Shown here: positions 50,359 through 58,977 of the stretch, piece by piece | How the letters are laid out: each line of letters starts with the position of its first letter | Position numbering within the stretch: position 1 is the first letter of the stretch | Assembly: GCA_905215505.1 (NCBI GenBank) | Contig: CAJMPU010000010.1 | Location: 1-64,000, forward strand | Direction of reading: 5' to 3' | Source of the DNA: an uncultured bacterium | GTDB lineage: Bacteria; Actinomycetota; Coriobacteriia; Coriobacteriales; Coriobacteriaceae | Length of the DNA stretch: 64,000 nucleotides | Made by a program: the position numbers and the translations under genes | Notes under the pieces: generated by a model | Databases searched by the model: none | What the model saw: the letters and a program-made list of their open reading frames with translations, nothing else | Told to the model about the DNA's origin: nothing

Positions 50359-51660
50359 ATGGACCAGGCGCAGACGAGTGACGACGCTCCCCTGCTCACG
50401 CACAGCACTCCCCAATCGGAGCAAACCACGCTCCTGGCTCAGCAAAAACCTCTCGTGACCATCGTGCACGCCTCCGTTGGCTCGGGCCACAAGGCCGCCG
50501 CAAATGCGATAGCGCAGGCATTCGACCTCATCCGCGGCACCAATGGCATCCCCGAGGATATTGAGATTGAAGTGCTCGATATCCTTGATTTTGGACGTAT
50601 TAAATTCGACGGCAATAAGACCGCGGCTTCTTTTACGGGAGCCACGCGCCCCATTTACGACCTGACCTGGCGATATACGCTTACGGGACATCTTCTCTGG
50701 GGTGGCGGAACGGCATGGTCGCGAATTATGTTCCCCGCCTTCAACGAATATATTCGTAGCCGCAGGCCCATAGCCGTGGTTGCAACGCACATCACAGCAG
50801 CCAATGTTGCCGTGGGCGCCCGCGTAATTACGGGTATCGATTATCCGGTCATCTGCGTACCGACCGACTACGAAGTCGAGGGATGGTGGCCCCATAAGGA
50901 CACCGACCTATTCTGCGTGGCAAACGAGTTTATGGCCGAGACGCTCCGCCCCCGTAAGGTTCCCGAAGCAAGGATTCGCATTACCGGCATTCCTATTCGC
51001 GCCGGATTCGACACGGATTACGATCGCGAGGAAGAGCTAGCCAAGTTCAACCTCCCCACCGACAAGACCGTCGTGCTGGTAATGGCCGGTGCCAGCTTGC
51101 CTCAACCGTACGTTCGCTTTCGCGCGGAGATGGACCGCACCCTCCCCTTCCTACGCAGCTTCGAAGACATGCACTTTGTCTTTTTGCCGGGCAAGGATAA
51201 GGAATACGCCGCCCGTCTCAAGACGCTCTTCGATGCCATGAAGCTCGAAAATGTCACGGTGCTGGACTATGTCGATGATATGGCAGCGCTTATGCACGGC
51301 TGCGACCTCGCAATTCTCAAATCGGGCGGACTCACCGTCACCGAATGCCTGTGCGCACACCTGCCGATGATCCTGCTGGGCAAGTCCTATGGCCAGGAAA
51401 AGGCCAACACCACCATGCTCACCGGCATGGGCGCCAGCATGCATGTCACCACCGCACGAGAGCTCATCGTGACGTTGCGTCATCTCCACGATCATCCTGA
51501 GTCGCTCAAGGCACTGCTCATCAACGGCGAAGTACTACGCCGCCCACACGCAGCCGAAGACATCGCCATCGCCACCATAGAGCTCGTAGGCAAACCCCAA
51601 AAGCGCAAAAGAGCCTTCTGCCGCTTCTACTGGGGCGGAAAACCCGCGCATATCCGCTAG
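50359..51660 (+). CDS. UgtP/MGDG-synthase-like glycosyltransferase (433 aa)
   Basis: A GT-B glycosyltransferase of the diacylglycerol glucosyl/galactosyltransferase group (GT28-like), working at the inner membrane face on lipid acceptors. It has HASVGSGHKAAANAIAQAF at about 40-58, the UDP-sugar-binding region KSGGLTVTECLCAHLPMILL, and GQEKANTTML. The N-terminal 30 residues are a polar extension. The ATG at 50359 follows AAGGGGAG. It probably makes membrane glycolipid; acceptor and sugar are not shown by sequence. Confidence 0.85.
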   Translation: MDQAQTSDDAPLLTHSTPQSEQTTLLAQQKPLVTIVHASVGSGHKAAANAIAQAFDLIRGTNGIPEDIEIEVLDILDFGRIKFDGNKTAASFTGATRPIYDLTWRYTLTGHLLWGGGTAWSRIMFPAFNEYIRSRRPIAVVATHITAANVAVGARVITGIDYPVICVPTDYEVEGWWPHKDTDLFCVANEFMAETLRPRKVPEARIRITGIPIRAGFDTDYDREEELAKFNLPTDKTVVLVMAGASLPQPYVRFRAEMDRTLPFLRSFEDMHFVFLPGKDKEYAARLKTLFDAMKLENVTVLDYVDDMAALMHGCDLAILKSGGLTVTECLCAHLPMILLGKSYGQEKANTTMLTGMGASMHVTTARELIVTLRHLHDHPESLKALLINGEVLRRPHAAEDIAIATIELVGKPQKRKRAFCRFYWGGKPAHIR

Positions 51661-51673
51661 CGTCTTTATGTCC

Positions 51674-51777
51674 GCTTACCTGCGGGAGGCCCCTATATAT
51701 CATCCCATGCTCAAACATTCTCGCTTCGCTGCGAAACTGCGCGTGGGACGATATATAGGGGCCTCCCGCAGGTAAGC
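51674..51777. repeat. Long hairpin with conserved loop, copy 1
   Basis: A perfect 27-bp stem (51674-51700, starting GCTTACCTGCGGGAGG, with 51751-51777), then an imperfect CATCCCA/TGGGACG top and a loop containing CATGCTCAAACATTCTCGC and GCGAAACTGCGCGTGG. The loop recurs in reverse orientation at 51936-52038. It lies directly after the glycosyltransferase stop. Confidence 0.85.
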
Positions 51778-51853
51778 TGCGTTTACGTACTAGCAGCTAT
51801 ACCAGATTCCCCTCCAGTAGAATCTGCAAAGGGGAACCAGAAAATATAAATAC

Positions 51854-51902
51854 AGTAAGTCGATGCGACAAAGGAGGCGACCCTTCATCGCATCGACTTA
51901 CT
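51854..51902. repeat. 14-bp hairpin between the two long hairpins
   Basis: AGTAAGTCGATGCG (51854-51867) and CGCATCGACTTACT (51889-51902), perfect. The loop contains an AAGG/CCTT inner pairing around AGGCGA. A further weak pair, AGATTC/GAATCT, lies near 51804-51823. Confidence 0.7.
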
Positions 51903-51935
51903 AGAAAAGTAAATATTGTTTCAAGCGAGTAGCCG

Positions 51936-52038
51936 CCCGCCCGGGGCTTACCTATATCGTTCCACGCGCAGTTTCGCAGCGAGCGAAGCGACGCGAGAAT
52001 GTTTGAGCATGGAATGATATAGGTAAGCCCCGGGCGGG
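51936..52038. repeat. Long hairpin with conserved loop, copy 2 (inverted)
   Basis: A 29-bp stem, 51936-51964 (starting CCCGCCCGGGGCTTACC) with 52010-52038, one G-U mismatch. On the minus strand the loop reads CATGCTCAAACATTCTCGCG then CTGCGAAACTGCGCGTGG, as in copy 1 plus a 9-nt insertion. The outer stem is different from copy 1. It ends just before the dut stop codon. Confidence 0.85.
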
Positions 52039-52053
52039 AGGGATACGAGCGCC

Positions 52054-52497
52054 CTAGGCGATGCCGCTGGAGCCGAAGCCTCCTTTGCCTCGGTCGGTTT
52101 TGTCTAGTTCTTCTACTTCTACGAGGTTGACCGTGGGGACTTCTTGGATGACGAGTTGAGCTATGCGGTCGCCTTTGTTGATTTGGATGTCGTTGGTGGG
52201 ATCCAGGTTGATGAGGATAACCTTGAGTTCTCCTCGGTAGTGGGCGTCGATGAGGCCCGGCGTATTGACTATAGACAGGCCCTGCTTGATGGCCAAGCCG
52301 CTGCGGGGCTGGACGAAGCCGGCGTAGCCATCGGGCAGGGCGATGGCCAGCCCCGTAGAGACCAGACGGCGTTCGAAGGGCTTCAGGACGCAGTCCTCGT
52401 TGGAGCGCAAATCCAAGCCGGCATCAGTGGGATGGGCGTATTTGGGAAGCTCGACGGTGGGATCGAGACGCTTTATGTTGACGGTAATGTTGGACAT
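52054..52497 (-). CDS. dut: dUTP diphosphatase
   Basis: Hydrolyses dUTP to dUMP. All five motifs: DAGLDLRS, VQPRSGLAIKQGL, VNTPGLIDAHYRGELKVIL, INKGDRIAQLVI and the C-terminal GKGGFGSSG. Length 147 is normal. It is followed by the long hairpin region and preceded by nrdR, 4 bp away. Confidence 0.95.
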   Translation of the reverse strand: MSNITVNIKRLDPTVELPKYAHPTDAGLDLRSNEDCVLKPFERRLVSTGLAIALPDGYAGFVQPRSGLAIKQGLSIVNTPGLIDAHYRGELKVILINLDPTNDIQINKGDRIAQLVIQEVPTVNLVEVEELDKTDRGKGGFGSSGIA

Positions 52498-52501
52498 GGA
52501 A

Positions 52502-52945
52502 TCACCTTAGCTTGTCGAGCTCTTGCAGAAACTCATCGACGTCTTTGAAATCGCGGTAGACCGAGGCAAAGCGGATGTACGCCACCTTGTCAATCTTGGC
52601 CAAGCGCTTGAGCACCATGTCACCCAACTCATGGGACGTAACGGCCGTCAGTGTGCGAGAGCGCAGCTCGACCTCGATGTCATCGATAATCTCATTGAGC
52701 TTCTTAGTGTCGATATCGCGCTTGATGGTGGCGCGCATCAAGCCGACGAGCAGCTTATTGCGATCGAACCGCTGCTTGGTTCCGTCTGACTTAATGACCT
52801 CGATTGGGTCTTCGCATCGCTCGAACGTTGTAAAGCGATAGTTACACGAGCAACATTCGCGACGACGCTTAATGGTGTTATTTGACTCCTGCATACGGGA
52901 ATCAACGACGCGGGTATGTGCCTTGCCGCATTTGGGACAGCGCAT
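52502..52945 (-). CDS. nrdR: Transcriptional repressor NrdR
   Basis: Zinc-ribbon/ATP-cone repressor of ribonucleotide reductase genes. The N-terminal ribbon is MRCPKCGKAHTRVVDSR with the second pair CCSCNYRF, and the ATP-cone has IKSDGTKQRFDRNKLLVGL. 147 residues, normal. Its start region lies in a 12-bp inverted repeat (52940-52951 with 52972-52983). No nrd genes are in the window. Confidence 0.95.
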   Translation of the reverse strand: MRCPKCGKAHTRVVDSRMQESNNTIKRRRECCSCNYRFTTFERCEDPIEVIKSDGTKQRFDRNKLLVGLMRATIKRDIDTKKLNEIIDDIEVELRSRTLTAVTSHELGDMVLKRLAKIDKVAYIRFASVYRDFKDVDEFLQELDKLR

Positions 52946-52983
52946 GGTACCTCCTCTTAAACGATAACAAGGGTACCATGCGC
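52940..52983 (-). promoter_or_regulatory. Inverted repeat over the nrdR start codon
   Basis: GGTACCATGCGC on the minus strand (3' arm, containing the start codon) pairs perfectly with an upstream GCGCATGGTACC, 20 bp apart. The ribosome binding site AGGAGG straddles loop and stem, so the hairpin could hide both. Confidence 0.6.
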
Positions 52984-52996
52984 AGCGCGATAATGA

Positions 52997-53449
52997 TTAC
53001 GAACGATCAGGAACCTTAAGATGCGCACCGGCGGCGAGCGAACCATGCTCCAGATGATTGACGCTACGGATCATGTCGGAAGTCTCTTGCGTGGAAAGGC
53101 CTTCGATTGGATATTCCTCGGCAAGCGACCAAAGAGAATCGCCAGGCTGAACGCGAATGGTCTCGTAGGTAATGTTGGAAACGGACTCGGCATACGCGGC
53201 GTGACGAGCGCTAAAGACCGACATAGCGAGGACAAAGAAGAGCGTAAGCGCAACGGCGACGGCGACAATCGTCGGAACCTTCGGGGCAACGCGGGCCGGC
53301 GCGACTACAGCCTGCTGATTGCGCGCAGGCTTTACGGTCAAAGGCTGAAAGCCGGAGCGGCCACCCTGAACAACCGTAAAAGTGGGTTCTGCAGGCGTCT
53401 CGAGCTTAAGGGCGAGGTTTCCCTGGACCATATTCGTTACGTTCATCAT
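52997..53449 (-). CDS. LysM membrane protein, YneA-like (150 aa)
   Basis: A single membrane helix at about 57-78 (VPTIVAVAVALTLFFVLAMS) follows a ~55-residue cytoplasmic part; the extracytoplasmic end is a LysM domain (IRVQPGDSLWSLAEEY, ending LKVPD). It is divergent from lexA with SOS boxes between, the position of yneA, the SOS-induced division inhibitor of Bacillus. GAGGAG lies just before the ATG at 53449. The inhibitor role is inferred from context. Confidence 0.8.
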   Translation of the reverse strand: MMNVTNMVQGNLALKLETPAEPTFTVVQGGRSGFQPLTVKPARNQQAVVAPARVAPKVPTIVAVAVALTLFFVLAMSVFSARHAAYAESVSNITYETIRVQPGDSLWSLAEEYPIEGLSTQETSDMIRSVNHLEHGSLAAGAHLKVPDRS

Positions 53450-53516
53450 GTTCTCCTCTCGCGTGTTTTGCTGAGAACAGTTTTATCAAGCCGCGCGGAC
53501 AAAAATGTCTAGCGCG

Positions 53517-53586
53517 AGAACGAATGTTCGGTTATTATTATCTTCGAACAGTTGTTCCTGTCAAGCAAAATTCGAACATTTGTTTG
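53517..53586. promoter_or_regulatory. Three SOS boxes between the yneA-like gene and lexA
   Basis: AGAAC-GAAT-GTTCG (53517-53530), CGAAC-AGTT-GTTCC (53545-53558) and CGAAC-ATTT-GTTTG (53573-53586), all close to the Gram-positive LexA box CGAAC-N4-GTTCG. Confidence 0.85.
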
Positions 53587-53609
53587 ACATGGGTAGAGAG
53601 GATGCCCTG

Positions 53610-54254
53610 ATGGCTCGCAAAATTACCAAGCGTCAGCAGCAAATTTACGACTTCATCAAGGAATATCAGCAGGAGAAGGGTTATCCGCCCAGCGTGCGCG
53701 AGATGGCTTCTGCCGTGGGCCTTTCCTCCCCCAGCACCGTGCACGCCCATCTCTCTGCCCTGGAGGCGCGCGGGCTACTCAAGCGCGATGCCACCAAACC
53801 GCGCGCCCTGGAACTCTTTAACGAGGATGGTTCCTCTGTCTCAATTTCTAAATCTGACGAGCCCACCGCACCTCGCGGAACGGTCTCGCTACCGCTCGTT
53901 GGTCGCGTCGCGGCTGGGATTCCCATTCTGGCCGAGCAGAATATCGAAGACACGTTTACTATCCCGACCGAAATCGCCACTGATCAGGGTTCCTTTATCC
54001 TTGAGGTGCATGGGAGCTCAATGATCAATGTCGGCATCTTCAATGGCGATTACATCATCGTCCGTGAACAAAAGAGTGCCATGAACGGCGAAATTGTCGT
54101 GGCCATGATTGATGGTTCGGCGACCGTCAAGACGTTCTACAAGGAGCAGGGGCGTGTGCGCTTGCAGCCCGAGAACGACACCATGGAACCTATCTATGCA
54201 ACGAATCCCGTTATCCTGGGCAAAGTCGTCGGCTTGATGCGCCGGTTCTCGTAA
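53610..54254 (+). CDS. lexA: SOS repressor LexA
   Basis: Represses DNA-damage genes and self-cleaves with RecA. The N-terminal winged helix has YPPSVREMASAVGLSSPSTV, the cleavage site Ala-Gly is in GRVAAGIPI, the catalytic Ser in VHGSSMINVG and Lys in GSATVKTFY. ATG 53610 is preferred (GAGAGG upstream); ATG 53589 in frame is an alternative. The next gene starts at the last base of its stop codon. Confidence 0.95.
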   Translation: MARKITKRQQQIYDFIKEYQQEKGYPPSVREMASAVGLSSPSTVHAHLSALEARGLLKRDATKPRALELFNEDGSSVSISKSDEPTAPRGTVSLPLVGRVAAGIPILAEQNIEDTFTIPTEIATDQGSFILEVHGSSMINVGIFNGDYIIVREQKSAMNGEIVVAMIDGSATVKTFYKEQGRVRLQPENDTMEPIYATNPVILGKVVGLMRRFS

Positions 54255-54958
54255 TGCAAAAACGCATAACCATATTTGATACCGTCCGCGGGTTTACGAT
54301 GATTTCTATGGCAGGTTTTCACGCTTGCTATGATCTCGCCTACCTGTACGGCTGGGATATGCCCTGGTTTACCCAGTCAGTCTTTCAAGACATCTGGCGC
54401 GCCAGCATCAGCTGGGTATTTTTGTTTATCGCCGGTTGGATGTGCACCCTTTCGCGCAACAATATCAAACGTGCCGCCAAATACGCCTTAGCAGCACTCG
54501 TTGTCTGGTTGGCAACAACACTTGTCTCAGTCGACGATTCGGTTAATTTTGGCATCATCTACTGCATGGCCGCATGCACCGGCATCGAAGCGTTGACCGA
54601 TCCCGTCCTTAAGAAGATAACGGCGAGATGGGGCATGCCCCTATGCCTTATGTTGTTCGCAATCACCTGGAGCATCCCCAAAACGATCTACCCTGTCCCC
54701 TACCTGGCGTGGCTGGGATTTCCGAGCCCTGGGTTTGTCTCAGGTGATTACTACCCCATCATCCCGTTTATCTTTATGTATCTTGCAGGATACTTCGCCG
54801 CACACATAGCGCAGAGTATCGATAAGACCGTCCCTAGCTGGACCTACGCCAACCCCCTGCCGGCGCTCGCCAGCCTTGGACGTCACGCTCTCCCCTTTTA
54901 TCTGCTGCATCAGCCCATCATTCTGGGCATTTTGGAGCTCGTCTACTCGGTGCGATAA
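54254..54958 (+). CDS. DUF1624-type multi-pass membrane protein, acyltransferase-like (234 aa)
   Basis: Starts RITIFDTVRGFTMISMAGFH, the opening of the DUF1624/heparan-alpha-glucosaminide N-acetyltransferase-like family, with about seven membrane helices and a final GRHALPFYLLHQPIILGIL motif typical of acyltransferase-3-like proteins. Its ATG shares a base with the lexA stop (TAATG), so it is co-transcribed and may be SOS-controlled. Its end overlaps the convergent hflX gene by 16 bp. Substrate unknown. Confidence 0.8.
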   Translation: MQKRITIFDTVRGFTMISMAGFHACYDLAYLYGWDMPWFTQSVFQDIWRASISWVFLFIAGWMCTLSRNNIKRAAKYALAALVVWLATTLVSVDDSVNFGIIYCMAACTGIEALTDPVLKKITARWGMPLCLMLFAITWSIPKTIYPVPYLAWLGFPSPGFVSGDYYPIIPFIFMYLAGYFAAHIAQSIDKTVPSWTYANPLPALASLGRHALPFYLLHQPIILGILELVYSVR

Positions 54959-56232
54959 CGCTCGAGCCGCGGTGCAATACGAGCCGGCAACTTCGCCACA
55001 ATGCGAACGCCGTCCTCGAGATATTCCTCATGCAGAAGGGTTCCCTGCTCATGCACCAGCGTGATGAGAGCGCCCTCGCGATACGGGATATCAGCGGAGA
55101 GCAACACATCGGTGGCAGCTGCCTCGCGAGCAATCCGGTCGACGAGATCGTCGAGCCCCTCGCCCGTTTGGGCCGAGAACAGAACGGCCTCCGGATAGCG
55201 ACGACGGAAACTCAATCGATCGACGCTATCGAGAAGATCGATTTTATTGAATACGGTCAGCGTTAAACGCTCTCCGGCGCCGATCTCATCAAGCACGCGG
55301 TCGACAGCCTCCAGCTGCCGCTCATAGTCCTCGTCAGACGCATCTACGACTTTGAGAATTAGATCGGCACCCAACACCTCGGACAGCGTCGATTTAAAGG
55401 CATCGACCAGACCATGCGGCAGCTTTTGAATAAAGCCGACGGTATCGGTAATCGTCATGCCGCGACCGCCGGGCAGACGATACGAACGCGTCGTCGGGTC
55501 GAGCGTAGCAAACAGCTTGTCCTGCGAAAGTACCGTAGAGCCGGTCAGACGATTGAGCAACGTCGATTTACCGGCATTGGTATAACCGGCCAACGCGACG
55601 CGAAACGCCGGTGACTCAATGCGACTCTTGGATTGAACATCGCGACGCCGTTCAACCTGCTTGAGCTCACGACGAAGCGCAGCGATCTTATTACGAATAA
55701 GGCGACGGTCGACCTCGAGCTGACTTTCGCCCTGACCAAAACGTGAGCCGATGCCGCCGCGCGTCTGCTCCTTGGCGAGATGGCTCCACATGCCACGCAG
55801 GCGAGGCAACAAATATTGAAGCTGTGCCAGCTGTACCTGCAGGCGTCCCTCACGCGTCTGAGCATGCAGGCCAAAGATATCCAGGATCAGTGCTGTACGA
55901 TCGATAATCTTTACCGGCTCGCCCACAGCTTTCTCCAAATAGGATTGCTGCGAGGGCGTCAGGTCGTCGTCAAAAATAACGACATCGGCATCCATGCGAT
56001 GCACCAGGCCGCACAGCTCTTCTACCTTGCCGGAACCGATAAACGATTTAGGATACGGCTTTACCAAACGCTGCGACAAGCGTGCCACGCACTGAGCACC
56101 AGCTGTGTGGGCAAGACGCTCCAGCTCATCAAGCGAGCGATCGAGCGGCCATGCATTGTCGCGCCACTCAACACCAACTAAAATGGCACGCTCGGGCTCG
56201 GGTGCCGTGGGAACAAGGGGGAAACGGGCCAT
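54943..56232 (-). CDS. hflX: Ribosome-associated GTPase HflX
   Basis: GTPase that splits stalled ribosomes. The N-terminal HflX domain shows IGSGKVEEL and DRTALILDIFGLHAQTREGR, followed by GPGE-type GGIGSRFGQGESQLEVDRR. The G domain has GYTNAGKST, DTVGFI and NKID. Length 429 is normal. The start is at the last bases of the miaA gene (overlap of stop and start), and the order miaB-miaA-hflX is conserved. Confidence 0.94.
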   Translation of the reverse strand: MARFPLVPTAPEPERAILVGVEWRDNAWPLDRSLDELERLAHTAGAQCVARLSQRLVKPYPKSFIGSGKVEELCGLVHRMDADVVIFDDDLTPSQQSYLEKAVGEPVKIIDRTALILDIFGLHAQTREGRLQVQLAQLQYLLPRLRGMWSHLAKEQTRGGIGSRFGQGESQLEVDRRLIRNKIAALRRELKQVERRRDVQSKSRIESPAFRVALAGYTNAGKSTLLNRLTGSTVLSQDKLFATLDPTTRSYRLPGGRGMTITDTVGFIQKLPHGLVDAFKSTLSEVLGADLILKVVDASDEDYERQLEAVDRVLDEIGAGERLTLTVFNKIDLLDSVDRLSFRRRYPEAVLFSAQTGEGLDDLVDRIAREAAATDVLLSADIPYREGALITLVHEQGTLLHEEYLEDGVRIVAKLPARIAPRLERYRTE

Positions 56233-57170
56233 TAGGCAGCCTCAATACGATGCAGGATATCCTCAACGACCTCATCGATCGTACATTCATCCATATCAAA
56301 CCACACGATACGGTCATCGCGCTTAAACCACGAAAGCTGACGCTTGGCATAACGACGCGAACGCATCTTAATGAGTTCGCGGGCCTCATCCATGCTCATC
56401 ACGCCATTGAAAGCATCAATGATCTCTTTATAGCCAATTGCCTGCATCGACGTCAGGGCATCTCCCAGACCCTGGGCCATAAGACCGCGGACCTCATCGA
56501 CAAGACCCTGCTCAAACATCAGATCGACGCGCAGATTAATGCGCTCGTAGAGCACCTCGCGATTACGCGTCAGACCAAACCATAGGGCATGATAATGCTC
56601 GCGCGGAACACTAAACTGACTTTTTTGCTGTGCATAGGAGATACCATCATCATGCATCTCGAGCGCACGAATCACACGGCGCACGTTATGGGGATGAATA
56701 ACAGCAGCCGATTCTGGATCGCGCTCGGCAAGCAGGGCATGCAGTTCTTCCTCGCCAATACGCTCGGCAAGCTCCTGATAGCCCGCACGGCAATCGTCCT
56801 CAAGTTCACCCGAGGGAAAGTCCATCTCATCGAGGGCTGCCTTGAGATATAGCCCCGTACCTCCGCAAAAAACCGGCAGGCAACCCGAACCAAGGAGACG
56901 TTCAACATGCGCGCGAGCGTCAGCCTGATAAAGCGCAGCAGAATATGCCACACCCGGCTCTACAATGTCGACGAGACGCAGCGGCGCCGTGCACTCATCG
57001 GGCGCCATCTTTGCGGTACCGATGTCCATGCCGCGATAGATTTGCATCGCATCGCACGACAGCACTTCGGACGAAAGACGAGCTGCCAAACGGTCGGCAA
57101 CATCACTCTTACCAACCGCCGTCGGACCGACGATCGCAACGGCGGAAAGACCTGCCCCGGAAGAAACCAT
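56232..57170 (-). CDS. miaA: tRNA dimethylallyltransferase
   Basis: Adds the dimethylallyl group to A37 of tRNAs reading U-initial codons. The P-loop is GPTAVGKSDVA, followed by SCDAMQIYRGMDIGTAK, the GGTGLYLKA motif and SRRYAKRQLSWFKRD. 312 residues is standard. It overlaps miaB and hflX by one base each, consistent with one operon. Confidence 0.95.
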   Translation of the reverse strand: MVSSGAGLSAVAIVGPTAVGKSDVADRLAARLSSEVLSCDAMQIYRGMDIGTAKMAPDECTAPLRLVDIVEPGVAYSAALYQADARAHVERLLGSGCLPVFCGGTGLYLKAALDEMDFPSGELEDDCRAGYQELAERIGEEELHALLAERDPESAAVIHPHNVRRVIRALEMHDDGISYAQQKSQFSVPREHYHALWFGLTRNREVLYERINLRVDLMFEQGLVDEVRGLMAQGLGDALTSMQAIGYKEIIDAFNGVMSMDEARELIKMRSRRYAKRQLSWFKRDDRIVWFDMDECTIDEVVEDILHRIEAA

Positions 57171-58540
57171 TAGCGCGGCTCGCCCACAACGGAACCGGAT
57201 AAATACCAGGTCTTGGCAACGTCAACGTCAACATCAACGATCTTGCCAACAAGCTGATCGATGCTGTAACCCTCGGGGATAGGCGCATGCACGGTCTGAT
57301 TCTTGGGACTCTTGCCCAGCAGGACCGCATCGTTCTTTTTACTCGTTCCCTCAATGAGCGCGGGAACCACAGTATGAAGCTCGCCCTGGTTATACTCGTG
57401 TGCCGTGGTCTCGATAACCTTAACCAGGCGGTTGAAACGCTCGAGAATAACCTCATGCGGCGTAGGATCGTCAATCTCGGCGGCCGGGGTACCGGCACGC
57501 TTGGAATAGATGAAGGTATAGGCCTGAGCATAGCGGACCGTCTCAGCAAGCGAGAGCGTCTGCTCAAAGTCTTCTTCAGTCTCGCCCGGGAAGCCAACGA
57601 TAATGTCGGTCGAGAGCGCGATATCGGGCATGCGGTTGCGAATGCGATCGACCAGGCCCAGATAGTCCTCGCGTGTATAACGGCGATTCATCTCTTTGAG
57701 GATCCGCGTCGAACCTGACTGGACGGCCAGGTGCAGTTGCGGCATTACGGCAGGCGTCTCGGCCATGGCGTCGATGGTCTCGGGCAGCAGGTCCTTAGGA
57801 TGCGAAGACGTAAAGAAGATACGCTCCACACCCGTATCGCCCACGGCACGCAGCAAATCGGCAAAACGCGGCTTGCCAAACAGATCGCGACCATATGAGT
57901 TAACGTTTTGGCCCAGCAGCGTAATCTCACGCACGCCCTGGCGCACCAGACCGGTCACCTCGTCGACAATCTCCTCGAAGGGGCGGCTCTTTTCGCGACC
58001 GCGTACGTACGGCACGATGCAATAGGTGCAGAAATTATTGCAGCCTGTCATGATGGGCACCCAGGCGTGATACTGGGCCTCGCGATGCCACGGCATGCTC
58101 ATGGCGTCCGTATCCTCATGCTCATTGGTGCGGATATGACGCTTACCATCAAGGAACGCCTCGGCAATGAGCTCGGCCACATGTGCAATGGAATGCGTGC
58201 CAAAGATGACATTGACGTTATCGACGTTGGTGAGCAGGCCCTCGCCATCGCGCTGCGCGATGCAACCGCCAACGGCAACCACGCGCTTGCCCGAAGGCGA
58301 AGGCGGCAGGCTTTTGCAGGAATTGCACTGACCGTACAGGCGAGTATCGGCGGCCTCGCGCACGCAGCACGTCATGAAGACAACGATATCGGCATGCGCG
58401 GGATCGAGCGCCATGAGGCAGCCATACGAATCAAGCAGACCGCTCACACGCTCGGAGTCGTGCTGATTCATCTGGCAGCCAAAGGTGCGGATAAAGTAGG
58501 TTTTACCGGCAAGAATATCGCGTACGGAACGCTGGTCCAT
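57170..58540 (-). CDS. miaB: tRNA-2-methylthio-N6-dimethylallyladenosine synthase
   Basis: Radical-SAM methylthiotransferase acting after MiaA. The UPF0004 cluster cysteines lie in TFGCQMNQHDSE, CC in FMTCCVREAAD and GGCIAQR; the radical-SAM C-x3-C-x2-C is CNNFCTYC. A TRAM-like tail ends the protein. The start is set at ATG 58540 because AGGACTT lies 8 bp upstream; an ATG 6 bp earlier is possible. Confidence 0.94.
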   Translation of the reverse strand: MDQRSVRDILAGKTYFIRTFGCQMNQHDSERVSGLLDSYGCLMALDPAHADIVVFMTCCVREAADTRLYGQCNSCKSLPPSPSGKRVVAVGGCIAQRDGEGLLTNVDNVNVIFGTHSIAHVAELIAEAFLDGKRHIRTNEHEDTDAMSMPWHREAQYHAWVPIMTGCNNFCTYCIVPYVRGREKSRPFEEIVDEVTGLVRQGVREITLLGQNVNSYGRDLFGKPRFADLLRAVGDTGVERIFFTSSHPKDLLPETIDAMAETPAVMPQLHLAVQSGSTRILKEMNRRYTREDYLGLVDRIRNRMPDIALSTDIIVGFPGETEEDFEQTLSLAETVRYAQAYTFIYSKRAGTPAAEIDDPTPHEVILERFNRLVKVIETTAHEYNQGELHTVVPALIEGTSKKNDAVLLGKSPKNQTVHAPIPEGYSIDQLVGKIVDVDVDVAKTWYLSGSVVGEPR

Positions 58541-58585
58541 GTGCATAAGTCCTAACGATGGGGAGCGAAACAAGGCAAGCAGAAG

Positions 58586-58903
58586 CTATGCCACAGGCTT
58601 AACATCATCCATGACGACGTTATCCATAGCAGCTCGATTGATCTGGTGAACGTAGATAGAAAGGCGGATGGCCGTGCGCGACTCCCCGTTAATGAGGATG
58701 TCGGAGAACACGGGCGCGCAGGAAATATCAAAACCGGTTGGAATCAAAAAACCGCGCGCGATAGCAACGGCCTTAATAGCCTGGTTGACAGCACCGGCGC
58801 CGACACACTGGATGTTGACGGGTACACCATCCTTGACCATGCCGGCGATGGCGCCGGCAACGGACGCGGGCGATGATTTGCTTGATACCTTCAGGCAATC
58901 CAT
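58586..58903 (-). CDS. spoVS: Stage V sporulation protein S homolog (105 aa)
   Basis: Small Alba-like regulator: LKVSSKSSPASVAGAIAGMV, GAGAVNQAIKAVAIARGFL and SAIRLSIYV-like TAIRLSIYVHQ. About 20 residues longer at the C-terminus than the 86-residue Bacillus protein. The ATG at 58903 has AGGAG 8 bp upstream. SpoVS is widespread in non-sporulating bacteria next to rny and miaB, as here, so no sporulation is implied. Confidence 0.92.
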   Translation of the reverse strand: MDCLKVSSKSSPASVAGAIAGMVKDGVPVNIQCVGAGAVNQAIKAVAIARGFLIPTGFDISCAPVFSDILINGESRTAIRLSIYVHQINRAAMDNVVMDDVKPVA

Positions 58904-58977
58904 GAAGAAACTCCTGCATTTAAAAGTACGTTTTAACTGCAATAACTGTATCGTACCGAGTGGACTCGGTAAAGGCA

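Noticed and set aside
58586..58903. Sporulation gene implying a spore former
   Set aside because: SpoVS is common in non-sporulating lineages next to rny/miaB; no other sporulation genes are visible.
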